Positions 1 through 6,205 of a DNA stretch of 8,336 nt are shown here, in pieces. The notes below the pieces were generated by a model that made no database searches, had not been told where the DNA came from, and saw nothing but the letters and a program-made list of their open reading frames with translations. Each line of letters begins with the position of its first letter. The first letter of the stretch is position 1. Position numbers and translations under genes: made by a program. The DNA is from JBOGEB01 sp050743125 (lineage in GTDB: Bacteria; Actinomycetota; Nitriliruptoria; Euzebyales; Egibacteraceae): the NCBI GenBank assembly GCA_050743125.1, contig JBOGEB010000182.1, positions 1 to 8,336 of the forward strand. Reading direction: 5' to 3'.

Positions 1-43
1 AACTGCAGACCAGTTTGGGATGCACGGGAAAACTGCAGACCAG
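1..43. repeat. Two 13-bp direct repeats at the window edge, 30-base period
   Basis: The 13-mer AACTGCAGACCAG occurs at 1-13 and again at 31-43, exactly 30 bases apart. The first copy is also part of a small dyad: AACTG (1-5) and CAGTT (11-15) are reverse complements around CAGAC. The second copy keeps the 13-mer but not the right arm of the dyad. This could be the last units of a longer array, or paired binding sites, for a locus lying left of the window. The edge position prevents a decision, and nothing here ties it to a known family. Confidence 0.5.
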
Positions 44-51
44 CGGAACGA

Positions 52-68
52 CCCAGGTCCCCTCTGGG
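52..68. repeat. Short hairpin motif, also present at 4020-4037
   Basis: CCCAG (52-56) and CTGGG (64-68) are complementary arms around GTCCCCT. A nearly identical motif, CCCAG then GGTCCCCT then CTGGG, is at 4020-4037 in the same orientation. Each lies just beyond one of the two copies of the larger dispersed repeat, but the larger copies are inverted relative to each other, so this small motif may be a separate unit or a self-complementary end of the element. Confidence 0.45.
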
Positions 69-140
69 TTCTCCACCCCCGGGAGTTGACTGTGAGGGGA
101 CGCTGGGCGCCCCCGATGGCTGTGAGGGTGCGGCCTGCGC

Positions 141-260
141 CCGCCTCGCAAGGCGAAGCGCTCCGCGCAGGCCGCGCCGTGTGCTGGTTGTCCTCAGCGA
201 CGCCGCGAGGTGCGGATGCTTTGCGCACGAATGCCACGGGTTTTCCGTGCGGGCCACTGG
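141..260 (+). repeat. Dispersed repeat, copy 1
   Basis: This stretch matches the reverse complement of about 3852-3981. The segment 200-247 is identical over 48 bases to the reverse complement of 3867-3914. To its left, the stretch around the shared CGCCTCGCAAGGCG core and the following GTGTGCTGGTTGTCCTC (179-195) also match, apart from scattered changes. Copy 1 lacks 8 bases that copy 2 has between these blocks, so any reading frame is not kept between copies, which argues against a coding role. Internal small hairpins are visible (CGCCT/AGGCG at 143-156; GTGCG/CGCAC inside the identical block). It is probably a REP- or MITE-like non-coding repeat; no transposase is seen. Confidence 0.75.
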
Positions 261-344
261 ACCGGGCGGCCTCATGCAACGCCCAGAGCATCCGTTCTTG
301 CCCGTGTTTGGACACACGCGCTCAGCGCCGCCGGGGGGGAAAGC

Positions 345-378
345 CTCGGGGCGCCCCCCGCTTGGGGGGCGCCCCGAG
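345..378. terminator. Very strong 15-bp GC hairpin, terminator-like
   Basis: Arms 345-359 and 364-378 are perfect reverse complements over 15 bases, with a 4-base GCTT loop. Read on the - strand it is followed by GCTTTCCCC, a short T run; on the + strand there is no T tract. It lies about 285 bases upstream of the IclR gene and could insulate that promoter from transcription entering from the left. No gene in the window ends at it, so its role as a terminator is inferred from structure alone. Confidence 0.55.
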
Positions 379-532
379 ATCGGCGGCCGCGCGCTCCGTC
401 AGTCGGGGGCGATGGCCAGCGGAGCGCTGCCGCCTATGGAGATGAACCTGATGCCCGAAAGAGAGGCGTCGGCGCATCGATTCGTGAGGGTTGCCACGCC
501 TTGACCACCTCCGCTCCGCCTGTCTGCCCCGA
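379..532. other. Intergenic stretch with no gene recognised
   Basis: Three open frames cross parts of 20-542 but overlap one another, run through the dispersed repeat, have arginine- and proline-rich compositions typical of chance ORFs in GC-rich DNA, and show no domain. I see no RNA gene. A TTGACC hexamer at 501-506 resembles a -35 box, but no convincing -10 box follows at 16-18 bases. Confidence 0.4.
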
Positions 533-548
533 AATGGACTAGTCCATT
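533..548. promoter_or_regulatory. 16-bp perfect palindrome, probable operator
   Basis: AATGGACTAGTCCATT is self-complementary over all 16 bases. It lies 115 bases before the IclR start codon and is followed by further CTAG-centred sites: GACCTAGTC around 551-559, and the dyad GAGCC-TAGC-GGCTC at 560-573. IclR-family regulators usually sit beside and bind palindromic sites near their own promoters, so autoregulation is a reasonable inference. The TGGNCTAGNCCA-like core also resembles sites of GntR/HutC-type regulators, so another factor could bind. Confidence 0.6.
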
Positions 549-663
549 AGACCTAGTCGGAGCCTAGCGGCTCGGAAGGTGGAAAGCAATCCACGGGACC
601 GGCTACAGTCACGGATCTACACCCCTGACCGGGGGAATCCGGGAGCAAGCGGGAACGGACGAT

Positions 664-1443
664 ATGGGTAACGACCCACCCGACCGAGGGACCCTCGGAA
701 CGGTCCGCAACGCCGTGCTGGTCCTTGAAATGCTCAGCACAGGACCCTCCTACCAGCAGCTCACCGAGCTCGCGAGGCAGGCGGGCATGTCCCTGCCGAC
801 CATCCACCGGCTGCTCAAGTCGCTGACCAAGGCCGGGTACGTCGAGCAGCATCGCCAGTCCTCGCGCTACAGCTTGGGACCGGAGCTCGTCCGCCTGTCC
901 GGGTGCTACCTCGGCCGCCACCCGGCCCTGCGCGCCCTGGCGCCGTACCTCGTCGAGCTGCGGAACACGACGAAGGCGACGATCCTTGTCGCCCTCCTCG
1001 TCCGTGGCTCGGTCGTGTACGTCGACCGGGTCGACGGCGAGGACGTCGGCGGGGTGTATCGGAAGTCCCACCGCTCGCACTCAGCGCTCGAGACGGCAGC
1101 AGGCCGGGTGCTCGTCGCCCGCGCTGACGACGATGCCTGGGTCCAGGCGATCAGCACTGCGACCGATCCGGGCGGGACCCCCCAAGTGCACCGCTCGCGC
1201 GACTTCACCCACAGCGACCGTGAGGAGTGGGCGCGGCAGCCGTACCTCGTGCTGCGGGACCCGCAGCTCACCGACTTCGTCGAGATCGCCGTCCCGGTGA
1301 CCGACCAAAGAGACCAGGTGCGCGCAGCGCTGGCAGCCACAGCAAGGGCCGACGCGTTCGCCGACGAGGGCTTCACCCGACGCGTGAGCACTCAGTTGCT
1401 CCGTGCGGCCACCACAGCGAGGCAGGCGATGGACGATGCATGA
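664..1443 (+). CDS. IclR-family transcriptional regulator
   Basis: A 259-residue protein of normal IclR length. Residues 13-75 form the N-terminal winged helix-turn-helix: a first helix with VRNAVLVLEML, the LTELARQAGMSLPTIHRLL core (about 33-51) whose second helix reads DNA, then KAGYVEQ and a wing ending RYSLG. The rest is the effector domain, with the ALETAAGRVLVAR segment and a C-terminal FVEIAVPVTDQRDQVRAAL strand-turn region typical of the family. IclR proteins act as ligand-responsive repressors or activators, usually for a neighbouring catabolic operon; the ligand cannot be read from sequence. The ATG at 664 gives the expected short leader before the HTH; only a weak purine stretch precedes it. 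The last codons overlap the next gene by 8 bases, so it is very likely co-transcribed with it. The palindrome at 533-548 is a candidate autoregulatory site. Confidence 0.9.
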   Translation: MGNDPPDRGTLGTVRNAVLVLEMLSTGPSYQQLTELARQAGMSLPTIHRLLKSLTKAGYVEQHRQSSRYSLGPELVRLSGCYLGRHPALRALAPYLVELRNTTKATILVALLVRGSVVYVDRVDGEDVGGVYRKSHRSHSALETAAGRVLVARADDDAWVQAISTATDPGGTPQVHRSRDFTHSDREEWARQPYLVLRDPQLTDFVEIAVPVTDQRDQVRAALAATARADAFADEGFTRRVSTQLLRAATTARQAMDDA

Positions 1444-3271
1444 CGCAGACCGCACAGTCGCGGAGTGGGCCGAGCGAGCACGGGCTCACTGCCAGTGGGA
1501 GCAGCCGTTCCACACCACGTTTGACCCGTCCACCCCCGCGGGGCAGTGGTTCCTGGGCGGGAAGCTCAACGTCTCGGTCAACTGCCTGGACCGGCACCTC
1601 CTCGAGCGTGCGGACGTGCCGGCGATCCACTGGGAAGCCGAGCCGCCCGACGAGCGCCGCACGATCACCTACGCCGAGCTCCACGCGGAGGTCGTCGCCT
1701 TCACCCGCGCGCTCCGCAGCCTGGGGATCGGCCCCAGCGACCGGGTCGCGCTGTACATGTCATGGCTGCCCGAGACCGTGGTCGCCATGCTCGCCTGCGC
1801 TCGGATCGGCGCCATCCACGCCCTCCTGCCGGCGCTCCTACCGGCGGACGCGCTCGCCGACCGCCTCGTCGACCTGGAGCCGAAGCTGCTCGTCACTCAG
1901 GACGGTGCCTGGCGCCGGGGCGTGGTCCTCCCGCTGAAGAGCCAGAGCGACGAGGCCCTGGCCACCGCGACCAGCATCGAGCACACGATCATCGTGCGCC
2001 GCACGGGCATCGACATCGAGGAGTTCGAGGGTGACTACTGGTACGCAGACCTCATCGCGCCTCACCGGGCACCGCCCAGCGGCCCGGACGAGGGCGGCCG
2101 GGCGGAGTCGGTGGAATCCGACCACCCGCTCGCGATCATGTACATCGCGAGCCGACGCAGGCGACCGACCGGAATCGTCCACCGCAGCGCGGGCCTCCTC
2201 GTCTCTGCGGCCGTGATGCACCGCCACGGGTTCGCGTCCCGGCCGGAGGACGTGCTGTGGTGCGCGGTCGAGTTCAGCTGGGCGGTCGGGCAGACTCACG
2301 GGGTCTACGGCCCACTTGCCTGTGGCGCGACGACGGTCATGTACGAGGGCACGCTCGACACCCCCAATCACGGCCGGACCTGGGACATCATCGAGCGCTA
2401 CCAGGTCAACACGCTGCTGACCACGCCCTCCATCGTCCGCAACATCCAAAGCTGGGTCGACAGCCCGCCCGGCGACCGGGTGGGCTGTGTCCGCCGGGTG
2501 GTCACGAGCGGCGAGCGGCTGGACCCCGAGACCCGGGAGTGGCTCACCAAGGAGGTCGGGCACGGCCAGGCGTCGATCGCGATCGCGTGGGGCCAGACCG
2601 AGCTCGGCGGCGCGGTGCGGGTGCGGCCGTGGCTCGACGACGGGCTTCCCGACCCTGGCCTCGAGGTCATCGACGAGCACGGCAACACGGCGCCGATGAA
2701 CGTCGACGGGGAGCTCATGCTCCTCCACCCTTGGCCCGCCGTCTTCCTCGGGCACCACCACCCGGGCGGCAAAATCGAGTTCGACCCCGAGCGGGGCAAC
2801 GCCACCCGCTTCCGCACCGGCGACGTGGCTCATCGAGACATCGACGACGAGGGCCTCATCAGGATCGTCGGCCGCAAGGACCCGGTGATCAGCGTCGCCG
2901 CGCAGCTCGTGTCGGCGACCGAGGTCGTCGACGTCCTGGTCGAGCACCCGTTCGTCGTCCGCGCAGAGGTCATCGCCCGCCCCGACCGCCGTAGGGGCCG
3001 GGCGTTGGTCGCCTGCGTCGCGCTCGAGCCCGGCGTCGACCCGAGCAGCGCGATCGCCGCCGAGCTCCGCAGCCACGTACACGACGCGCTCGGCGGCCTC
3101 GCCACCCCGCGCGCGTTCGCGTTCTGCGAGGACCTGCCCGCCGACGTACCGCGCGCAGCGCTCCGCGGAGCGCTGAAGACCCTGTGCGCACGGACGACGT
3201 CCCCCTCGTTCCGCCTGACGGCAGCGCAGATCCGGGCCGCCGTCGTGGCCACACCGCTCGACGTCCCATGA
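1436..3271 (+). CDS. Acetyl-CoA-synthetase-like protein with degenerate active site
   Basis: A 611-residue member of the ANL (adenylate-forming) superfamily, nearest to acetyl/propionyl-CoA synthetases: WFLGGKLNVSVNCLDRHL at 38-55, the AVVAMLACARIGAIHA-like segment, RRGVVLPLK, WGQTE (385-389) and FRTGD (459-463). In active Acs these enzymes convert an acid, ATP and CoA to acyl-CoA, AMP and PPi. Here several catalytic motifs are replaced without frame disruption. The P-loop, normally YTSGTTGKPKG, reads YIASRRRRPTG at 236-246. The hinge motif, normally GRxDDVIxVSGHR, reads GRKDPVISVAAQL at 479-491. The PKTRSGK catalytic-lysine segment reads PADVPRA at 568-574, with alanine where lysine should be. 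It is slightly shorter than Acs (about 650). I chose ATG 1436, which overlaps the IclR stop by 8 bases and has GAGGCAGG 9 bases upstream, rather than GTG 1403 in the same frame. Likely a pseudoenzyme or an altered activity; adenylation is doubtful. Confidence 0.85.
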   Translation: MHDADRTVAEWAERARAHCQWEQPFHTTFDPSTPAGQWFLGGKLNVSVNCLDRHLLERADVPAIHWEAEPPDERRTITYAELHAEVVAFTRALRSLGIGPSDRVALYMSWLPETVVAMLACARIGAIHALLPALLPADALADRLVDLEPKLLVTQDGAWRRGVVLPLKSQSDEALATATSIEHTIIVRRTGIDIEEFEGDYWYADLIAPHRAPPSGPDEGGRAESVESDHPLAIMYIASRRRRPTGIVHRSAGLLVSAAVMHRHGFASRPEDVLWCAVEFSWAVGQTHGVYGPLACGATTVMYEGTLDTPNHGRTWDIIERYQVNTLLTTPSIVRNIQSWVDSPPGDRVGCVRRVVTSGERLDPETREWLTKEVGHGQASIAIAWGQTELGGAVRVRPWLDDGLPDPGLEVIDEHGNTAPMNVDGELMLLHPWPAVFLGHHHPGGKIEFDPERGNATRFRTGDVAHRDIDDEGLIRIVGRKDPVISVAAQLVSATEVVDVLVEHPFVVRAEVIARPDRRRGRALVACVALEPGVDPSSAIAAELRSHVHDALGGLATPRAFAFCEDLPADVPRAALRGALKTLCARTTSPSFRLTAAQIRAAVVATPLDVP

Positions 3272-3627
3272 GCGGCGAGGGCTGCTTGTTCTGCAAGGTC
3301 GTGTCCGGCCAGGTGCCCTCCGAGCAGGTCGCCACAGCCGACGGCGTCGTCGCGTTCAAGGACAAGTTCCCCCAGGCTCCCGTCCACATCCTGGTCGTGC
3401 CCGTCGAGCACATCGACTCGGCCCACGACCTCGACCTGGACGGCGCCCACGACGACCTGCTCGCCCACTGCTTCCGGCTCACCCAGCGTGTCGCCGAGAA
3501 GTACGGAATCGCCGACGGCTACCGCATCACCACCAACATCGGCCGCAAAGGCGGCCAAGCCATCGGGCACCTGCACTTTCACGTCCTCGGCGGCCGTCAA
3601 CTCGGTCACATCGACGACCGCGGCTGA
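3268..3627 (+). CDS. HIT-family (HINT-like) nucleotide-binding protein
   Basis: A 119-residue protein spanning the complete histidine-triad fold. It begins CLFCKVVSG (6-14) with the paired cysteines often found in HINT proteins, continues FPQAPVHILVVPVEHI (34-49), and ends with the triad HLHFHVLGG (101-109) that gives the family its name, the middle histidines acting on the nucleotide alpha-phosphate. Known members hydrolyse or transfer AMP from adenylates and phosphoramidates; the exact substrate is unknown here. The ATG at 3268 overlaps the previous stop as ATGA and has no ribosome-binding site of its own, which indicates translational coupling with the synthetase-like gene. A longer in-frame start at 3184 would add 28 arginine-rich residues inside the upstream gene and is unlikely. 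The stop codon lies directly against the stop of the opposing zinc-ribbon gene. Confidence 0.92.
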   Translation: MSGEGCLFCKVVSGQVPSEQVATADGVVAFKDKFPQAPVHILVVPVEHIDSAHDLDLDGAHDDLLAHCFRLTQRVAEKYGIADGYRITTNIGRKGGQAIGHLHFHVLGGRQLGHIDDRG

Positions 3628-3816
3628 CTACTGCTCCTCGTCGAGCAGTACCGCGCCCGGCCGCTCGTGGGGAGCGCGACCGCAGCTGCATTTACCCGCC
3701 GTACCGGCGGCTTTCCGGGCCATGCCGATCGTCGGCAGGATCGTCGTTCCTGGCGGGGTCTCCAGCCGGACCTTCCCACACTCCGGACAGACCACTTGGT
3801 TGCGCGTTGGCTCCAT
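3628..3816 (-). CDS. Small zinc-ribbon-like hypothetical protein
   Basis: A 62-residue protein with CPECG at 10-14 and CSCG at 43-46, a spacing that suits four-cysteine zinc binding. The region between, LETPPGTTILPTIGMARKAAGTAG, is not diagnostic. No membrane segment or signal peptide is seen. Codon third positions are mostly G or C, as in the neighbouring genes, which supports coding. No clear ribosome-binding site precedes the ATG, and the gene might be leaderless. It converges on the HIT gene with no intervening base: the HIT TGA ends at 3627 and this gene's TAG occupies 3630-3628. Its upstream region runs straight into dispersed repeat copy 2. The role is unknown; small zinc ribbons of this kind may bind nucleic acid or protein. 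Confidence 0.6.
   Translation of the reverse strand: MEPTRNQVVCPECGKVRLETPPGTTILPTIGMARKAAGTAGKCSCGRAPHERPGAVLLDEEQ
3629..3650. terminator. Hairpin at the convergent gene ends, possible bidirectional terminator
   Basis: TACTGCTC (3629-3636) and GAGCAGTA (3643-3650) are perfect 8-base arms around CTCGTC. The hairpin begins two bases after the HIT stop codon on the + strand and overlaps the last codons and stop of the zinc-ribbon gene on the other. There is no T tract on either side, so it would be a weak or factor-assisted terminator; it may instead be a coding coincidence in the C-terminal codons. Confidence 0.4.
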
Positions 3817-3851
3817 GACGAGATGGTAGCGGGCTCCGCAGGGCTGATCAG

Positions 3852-3981
3852 ACCTGGTGGTCCGCGCGGAAAACCCGTGGCATTCGTGCGCAAAGCATCC
3901 GCACCTCGCGGCGTTGCGGATCGCTCGAGGACAACCAGCACACGGCGCGACCCGCGCGGAGCGCTCCGCCTTGCGAGGCGG
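3852..3981 (-). repeat. Dispersed repeat, copy 2 (inverted relative to copy 1)
   Basis: The reverse complement of this stretch matches 141-260, with 48 identical bases at 3867-3914 versus 200-247, and further matches through GACAACCAGCACACGGCGCG and the CGCCTTGCGAGGCG core at 3967-3980. Weaker similarity may continue to about 4040. It has 8 bases more than copy 1 at about 3915-3925. Together the two copies bracket the IclR, synthetase-like, HIT and zinc-ribbon genes in inverted orientation. No transposase, target duplication or coding frame conserved between copies is visible. Confidence 0.75.
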
Positions 3982-4019
3982 GGAGCGTTCCGCCCGGGCC
4001 CTCGGAGATTTCGGGGCGG

Positions 4020-4049
4020 CCCAGGGTCCCCTCTGGGGTTTCGAACCCC
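4020..4049 (-). terminator. Hairpin cluster downstream of the oligopeptidase gene
   Basis: Two overlapping dyads lie 26-56 bases past the - strand stop at 4076: GGGGTT (4035-4040) with AACCCC (4044-4049) around TCG, and CCCAG (4020-4024) with CTGGG (4033-4037). They cannot both form fully. No U-rich tail follows. It could end the NarK-oligopeptidase transcript, or simply be the border of the dispersed repeat; the second dyad recurs at 52-68. Confidence 0.35.
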
Positions 4050-4075
4050 CTCACGAGAGCTTTCCGCTTGGACTA

Positions 4076-6160
4076 CTAGGAGACGCCCAGAGCGCGGGCG
4101 AGGAAAGCGAGGACGTCCGCCCGTTGCGCGATGAGCTTGCTCGTGGGCGTGCTCCCGCCGTGGCCGGTCGAGGTCTCGACCCGCAGCAGGGCCGGGGCGT
4201 CGCTGGCCTGAGCCGCCTGAAGCGCGGCGGCGAACTTCAGCGAGTGGCCGGGCACGACCCGGTCGTCATGGTCGCCCGTCACGACAAGCGTCGGCGGGTA
4301 CGCGGTCTGCGGTCGCAGGTTGTGCAGCGGGGAGTACGCGAGCAGCGTCTTGAACTGCTCGGGGTCGGAAGCGCAGCCGTATTCGCTCTCCCAGGCCCAG
4401 CCGATCGTGAACTTGTGGAACCGCAGCATGTCGAACACGCCAACCTCGGGGAGGCACGCGCCGAACAGATCGGGTCGTTGAGTCATGCACGCACCCACGA
4501 GCAGACCCCCGTTCGACCCACCGTTGGTCCCGAGCCGCCCTGCGCGCGTCCATCGCGCCGCGATGAGCCACTCGGCGCAGGCGATGAAGTCGTCGAAGAC
4601 GTTCTGCTTGTTCGCCAGCCGCCCGGCGTCGTGCCAGGCCTCGCCGTACTCGCCGCCACCGCGGAGGTTCGCGACAGCGAGCAGGCCGCCGAGCTCCAGC
4701 CACACGAGCCATGGAAGCGAGCACATCGGGGTGACGGCGATGTTGAACCCCCCGTAACCCCACAGGAGCGTGGGCACCTCGCCAGATACCTGACCGTCCG
4801 GAGCGGGAGCGAGGCCCTCGCGGTGGACGAGGAACATCGGCACGCTGGTACCACCCTTGCTCGTCACGAACACCTGCTCGGTCACATACCCGCGCAGCGC
4901 GACGCCAGCGGGCCTGATCGTCGCTGTGTCGCCGCTGTCCAGATCGTGGCGGAGCACCGCAGTGGAATGGGTGAATCCCGCCGAGGTGAAGCAGAATGCG
5001 CGGTCGTCCTCCCGGCCCGTGAGGGCGGTGACGGACACGAGCGCCCCAAGCGGAACCTCGCCAGCCGGGCGGCCGTCGAGATCGAACACGCGGATGCGGT
5101 GGCTCGCGTGGTGCAGGTAGACCGCGACAAGCCGCCCGCCGACAACGCGGGCGTCCTCAAGGGTGTCCGAGGCCTCGGGCACGACCTCCCGCCAGCGCGC
5201 CCGCTCCGGCTCACGCACATCGACGGCGACGATTCGGCCGCGGGGCGCGTCGAGGTCGGTCAGGACGTAGAGCACATCCCCGTCGCTCCCCACGACGCGG
5301 TAGCCGGCGTCGAACTCGTCGATCAGCGGCCTCGGCGACGCCTCGGCGACGGCGAGGTCGGCAAGCCAGATACGGTTCCGCCGGTCCGTGCCCTGCCAGA
5401 CGTGGACGATCAGCCACCGCCCGTCGTACGTCACCGACGGGCCGAACACCCACTCAGGCTGGTCGGGGCGCGCGATGACGAGCCGGTCGGCGGCCTGCGG
5501 GTCACCGAGCCGGTGGTAGTGCAGACGCTGGTTGAGGTTGCGCTGCTCGTACACCGCATCGGCGGCAGGCGGGTCGTACACCCCGTAGAAGAAGCCCACC
5601 CCGTCGTGCGTCCAGGCGGCAGCGGTGAACTTTGACCATTCGAGGACGTCGTCGCGGTCTTTGGCGGTCTCGACGTCCCGGACCCGCCACGTCATCCAGT
5701 CAGAGCCCGCGACGCTCGTCGCGTGCGCGAGCAGCGCCCCGTCAGCGCTCAGGGCGGTCGCGGCGAGCGCCACCGTCCCGTCCGGAGAGAGGGTGTTCGG
5801 GTCGAGCAGGACGCGCCCCTCGAGGTCGTCGGGGGCGGCCATCGTCCACAGGACGTCCTGGTCCTGCAGCCCCGTGTTCCGCAATTGGAACCAGCGTGCG
5901 CCCCGCCGCCACGGCGCTCCCGCGCGCGGGTGGTCCCACAGCTCGGTCAGGCGACCGCTGATCCTCGCACGACCGTCGGGAGCGTCTCCCCGATGGTCAG
6001 CGAGCCAGGACTCGGTCAGCGCGTTCTGCGCGGCGATCCACTCCCGAACCTCAGGCGCATCGACGTCCTCGAGCCAACGGTAGGGGTCGGCGATCCGGGT
6101 GCCGTGGTGGTCATCGACGACGTCCCCGCGGCGGGTTGGAGGGTAGGCAAGTTGGGACAT
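4076..6160 (-). CDS. Prolyl oligopeptidase family serine peptidase (S9A)
   Basis: A 694-residue protein, close to the roughly 700-residue family norm. The N-terminus YPPTRRGDVVDDHHGTRIADPYRWLED is the classic S9A opening. Residues about 70-400 form the beta-propeller that restricts access to small peptides, and about 410-694 the alpha/beta-hydrolase domain. The catalytic triad is visible: Ser549 in GGSNGG, Asp632 in GDHDDRVVP (with Arg634, which in the pig enzyme contacts substrate) and His667 in STGHGG. The family cleaves peptides of up to about 30 residues after proline. There is no signal peptide, so it should be cytoplasmic. The ATG at 6160 starts at the expected family position, though only a GC-rich purine stretch precedes it. 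It lies 45 bases downstream of the NarK gene on the same strand, so co-transcription is possible, without an obvious functional link. Confidence 0.93.
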   Translation of the reverse strand: MSQLAYPPTRRGDVVDDHHGTRIADPYRWLEDVDAPEVREWIAAQNALTESWLADHRGDAPDGRARISGRLTELWDHPRAGAPWRRGARWFQLRNTGLQDQDVLWTMAAPDDLEGRVLLDPNTLSPDGTVALAATALSADGALLAHATSVAGSDWMTWRVRDVETAKDRDDVLEWSKFTAAAWTHDGVGFFYGVYDPPAADAVYEQRNLNQRLHYHRLGDPQAADRLVIARPDQPEWVFGPSVTYDGRWLIVHVWQGTDRRNRIWLADLAVAEASPRPLIDEFDAGYRVVGSDGDVLYVLTDLDAPRGRIVAVDVREPERARWREVVPEASDTLEDARVVGGRLVAVYLHHASHRIRVFDLDGRPAGEVPLGALVSVTALTGREDDRAFCFTSAGFTHSTAVLRHDLDSGDTATIRPAGVALRGYVTEQVFVTSKGGTSVPMFLVHREGLAPAPDGQVSGEVPTLLWGYGGFNIAVTPMCSLPWLVWLELGGLLAVANLRGGGEYGEAWHDAGRLANKQNVFDDFIACAEWLIAARWTRAGRLGTNGGSNGGLLVGACMTQRPDLFGACLPEVGVFDMLRFHKFTIGWAWESEYGCASDPEQFKTLLAYSPLHNLRPQTAYPPTLVVTGDHDDRVVPGHSLKFAAALQAAQASDAPALLRVETSTGHGGSTPTSKLIAQRADVLAFLARALGVS

Positions 6161-6205
6161 CGCGCCACGCTACCCCGCCGGGCCGGGCACGGATGCCGGA
6201 TACCG

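Noticed and set aside
20..542. Three overlapping + strand frames near the left end
   Set aside because: They run through the dispersed repeat, whose second copy has an 8-base indel that breaks the frame, and have no domain or ribosome-binding site.
1403..1435. Upstream GTG start for the synthetase-like gene
   Set aside because: It would overlap the IclR gene by 41 bases and add an arginine-rich tail; ATG 1436 has a purine-rich site at suitable spacing and an 8-base overlap.
1838..3082. 414-codon open frame on the - strand
   Set aside because: Antisense shadow of the synthetase-like gene; no recognisable domain.
3184..3267. Longer start for the HIT gene
   Set aside because: The added residues are a shadow of the synthetase-like C-terminus; ATG 3268 begins just before the conserved CLFCK opening.
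4030..4055. tRNA-like T-arm (GGGGTTCGAAACCCC on the - strand)
   Set aside because: No matching acceptor, D or anticodon arms lie at the right distances on either strand; it is a plain hairpin.
3857..5635. 592-codon open frame on the + strand
   Set aside because: It is antisense to the prolyl oligopeptidase, which has a full catalytic triad. The frame begins in the dispersed repeat, shows no domain and is of arginine-, glycine- and proline-rich shadow composition.
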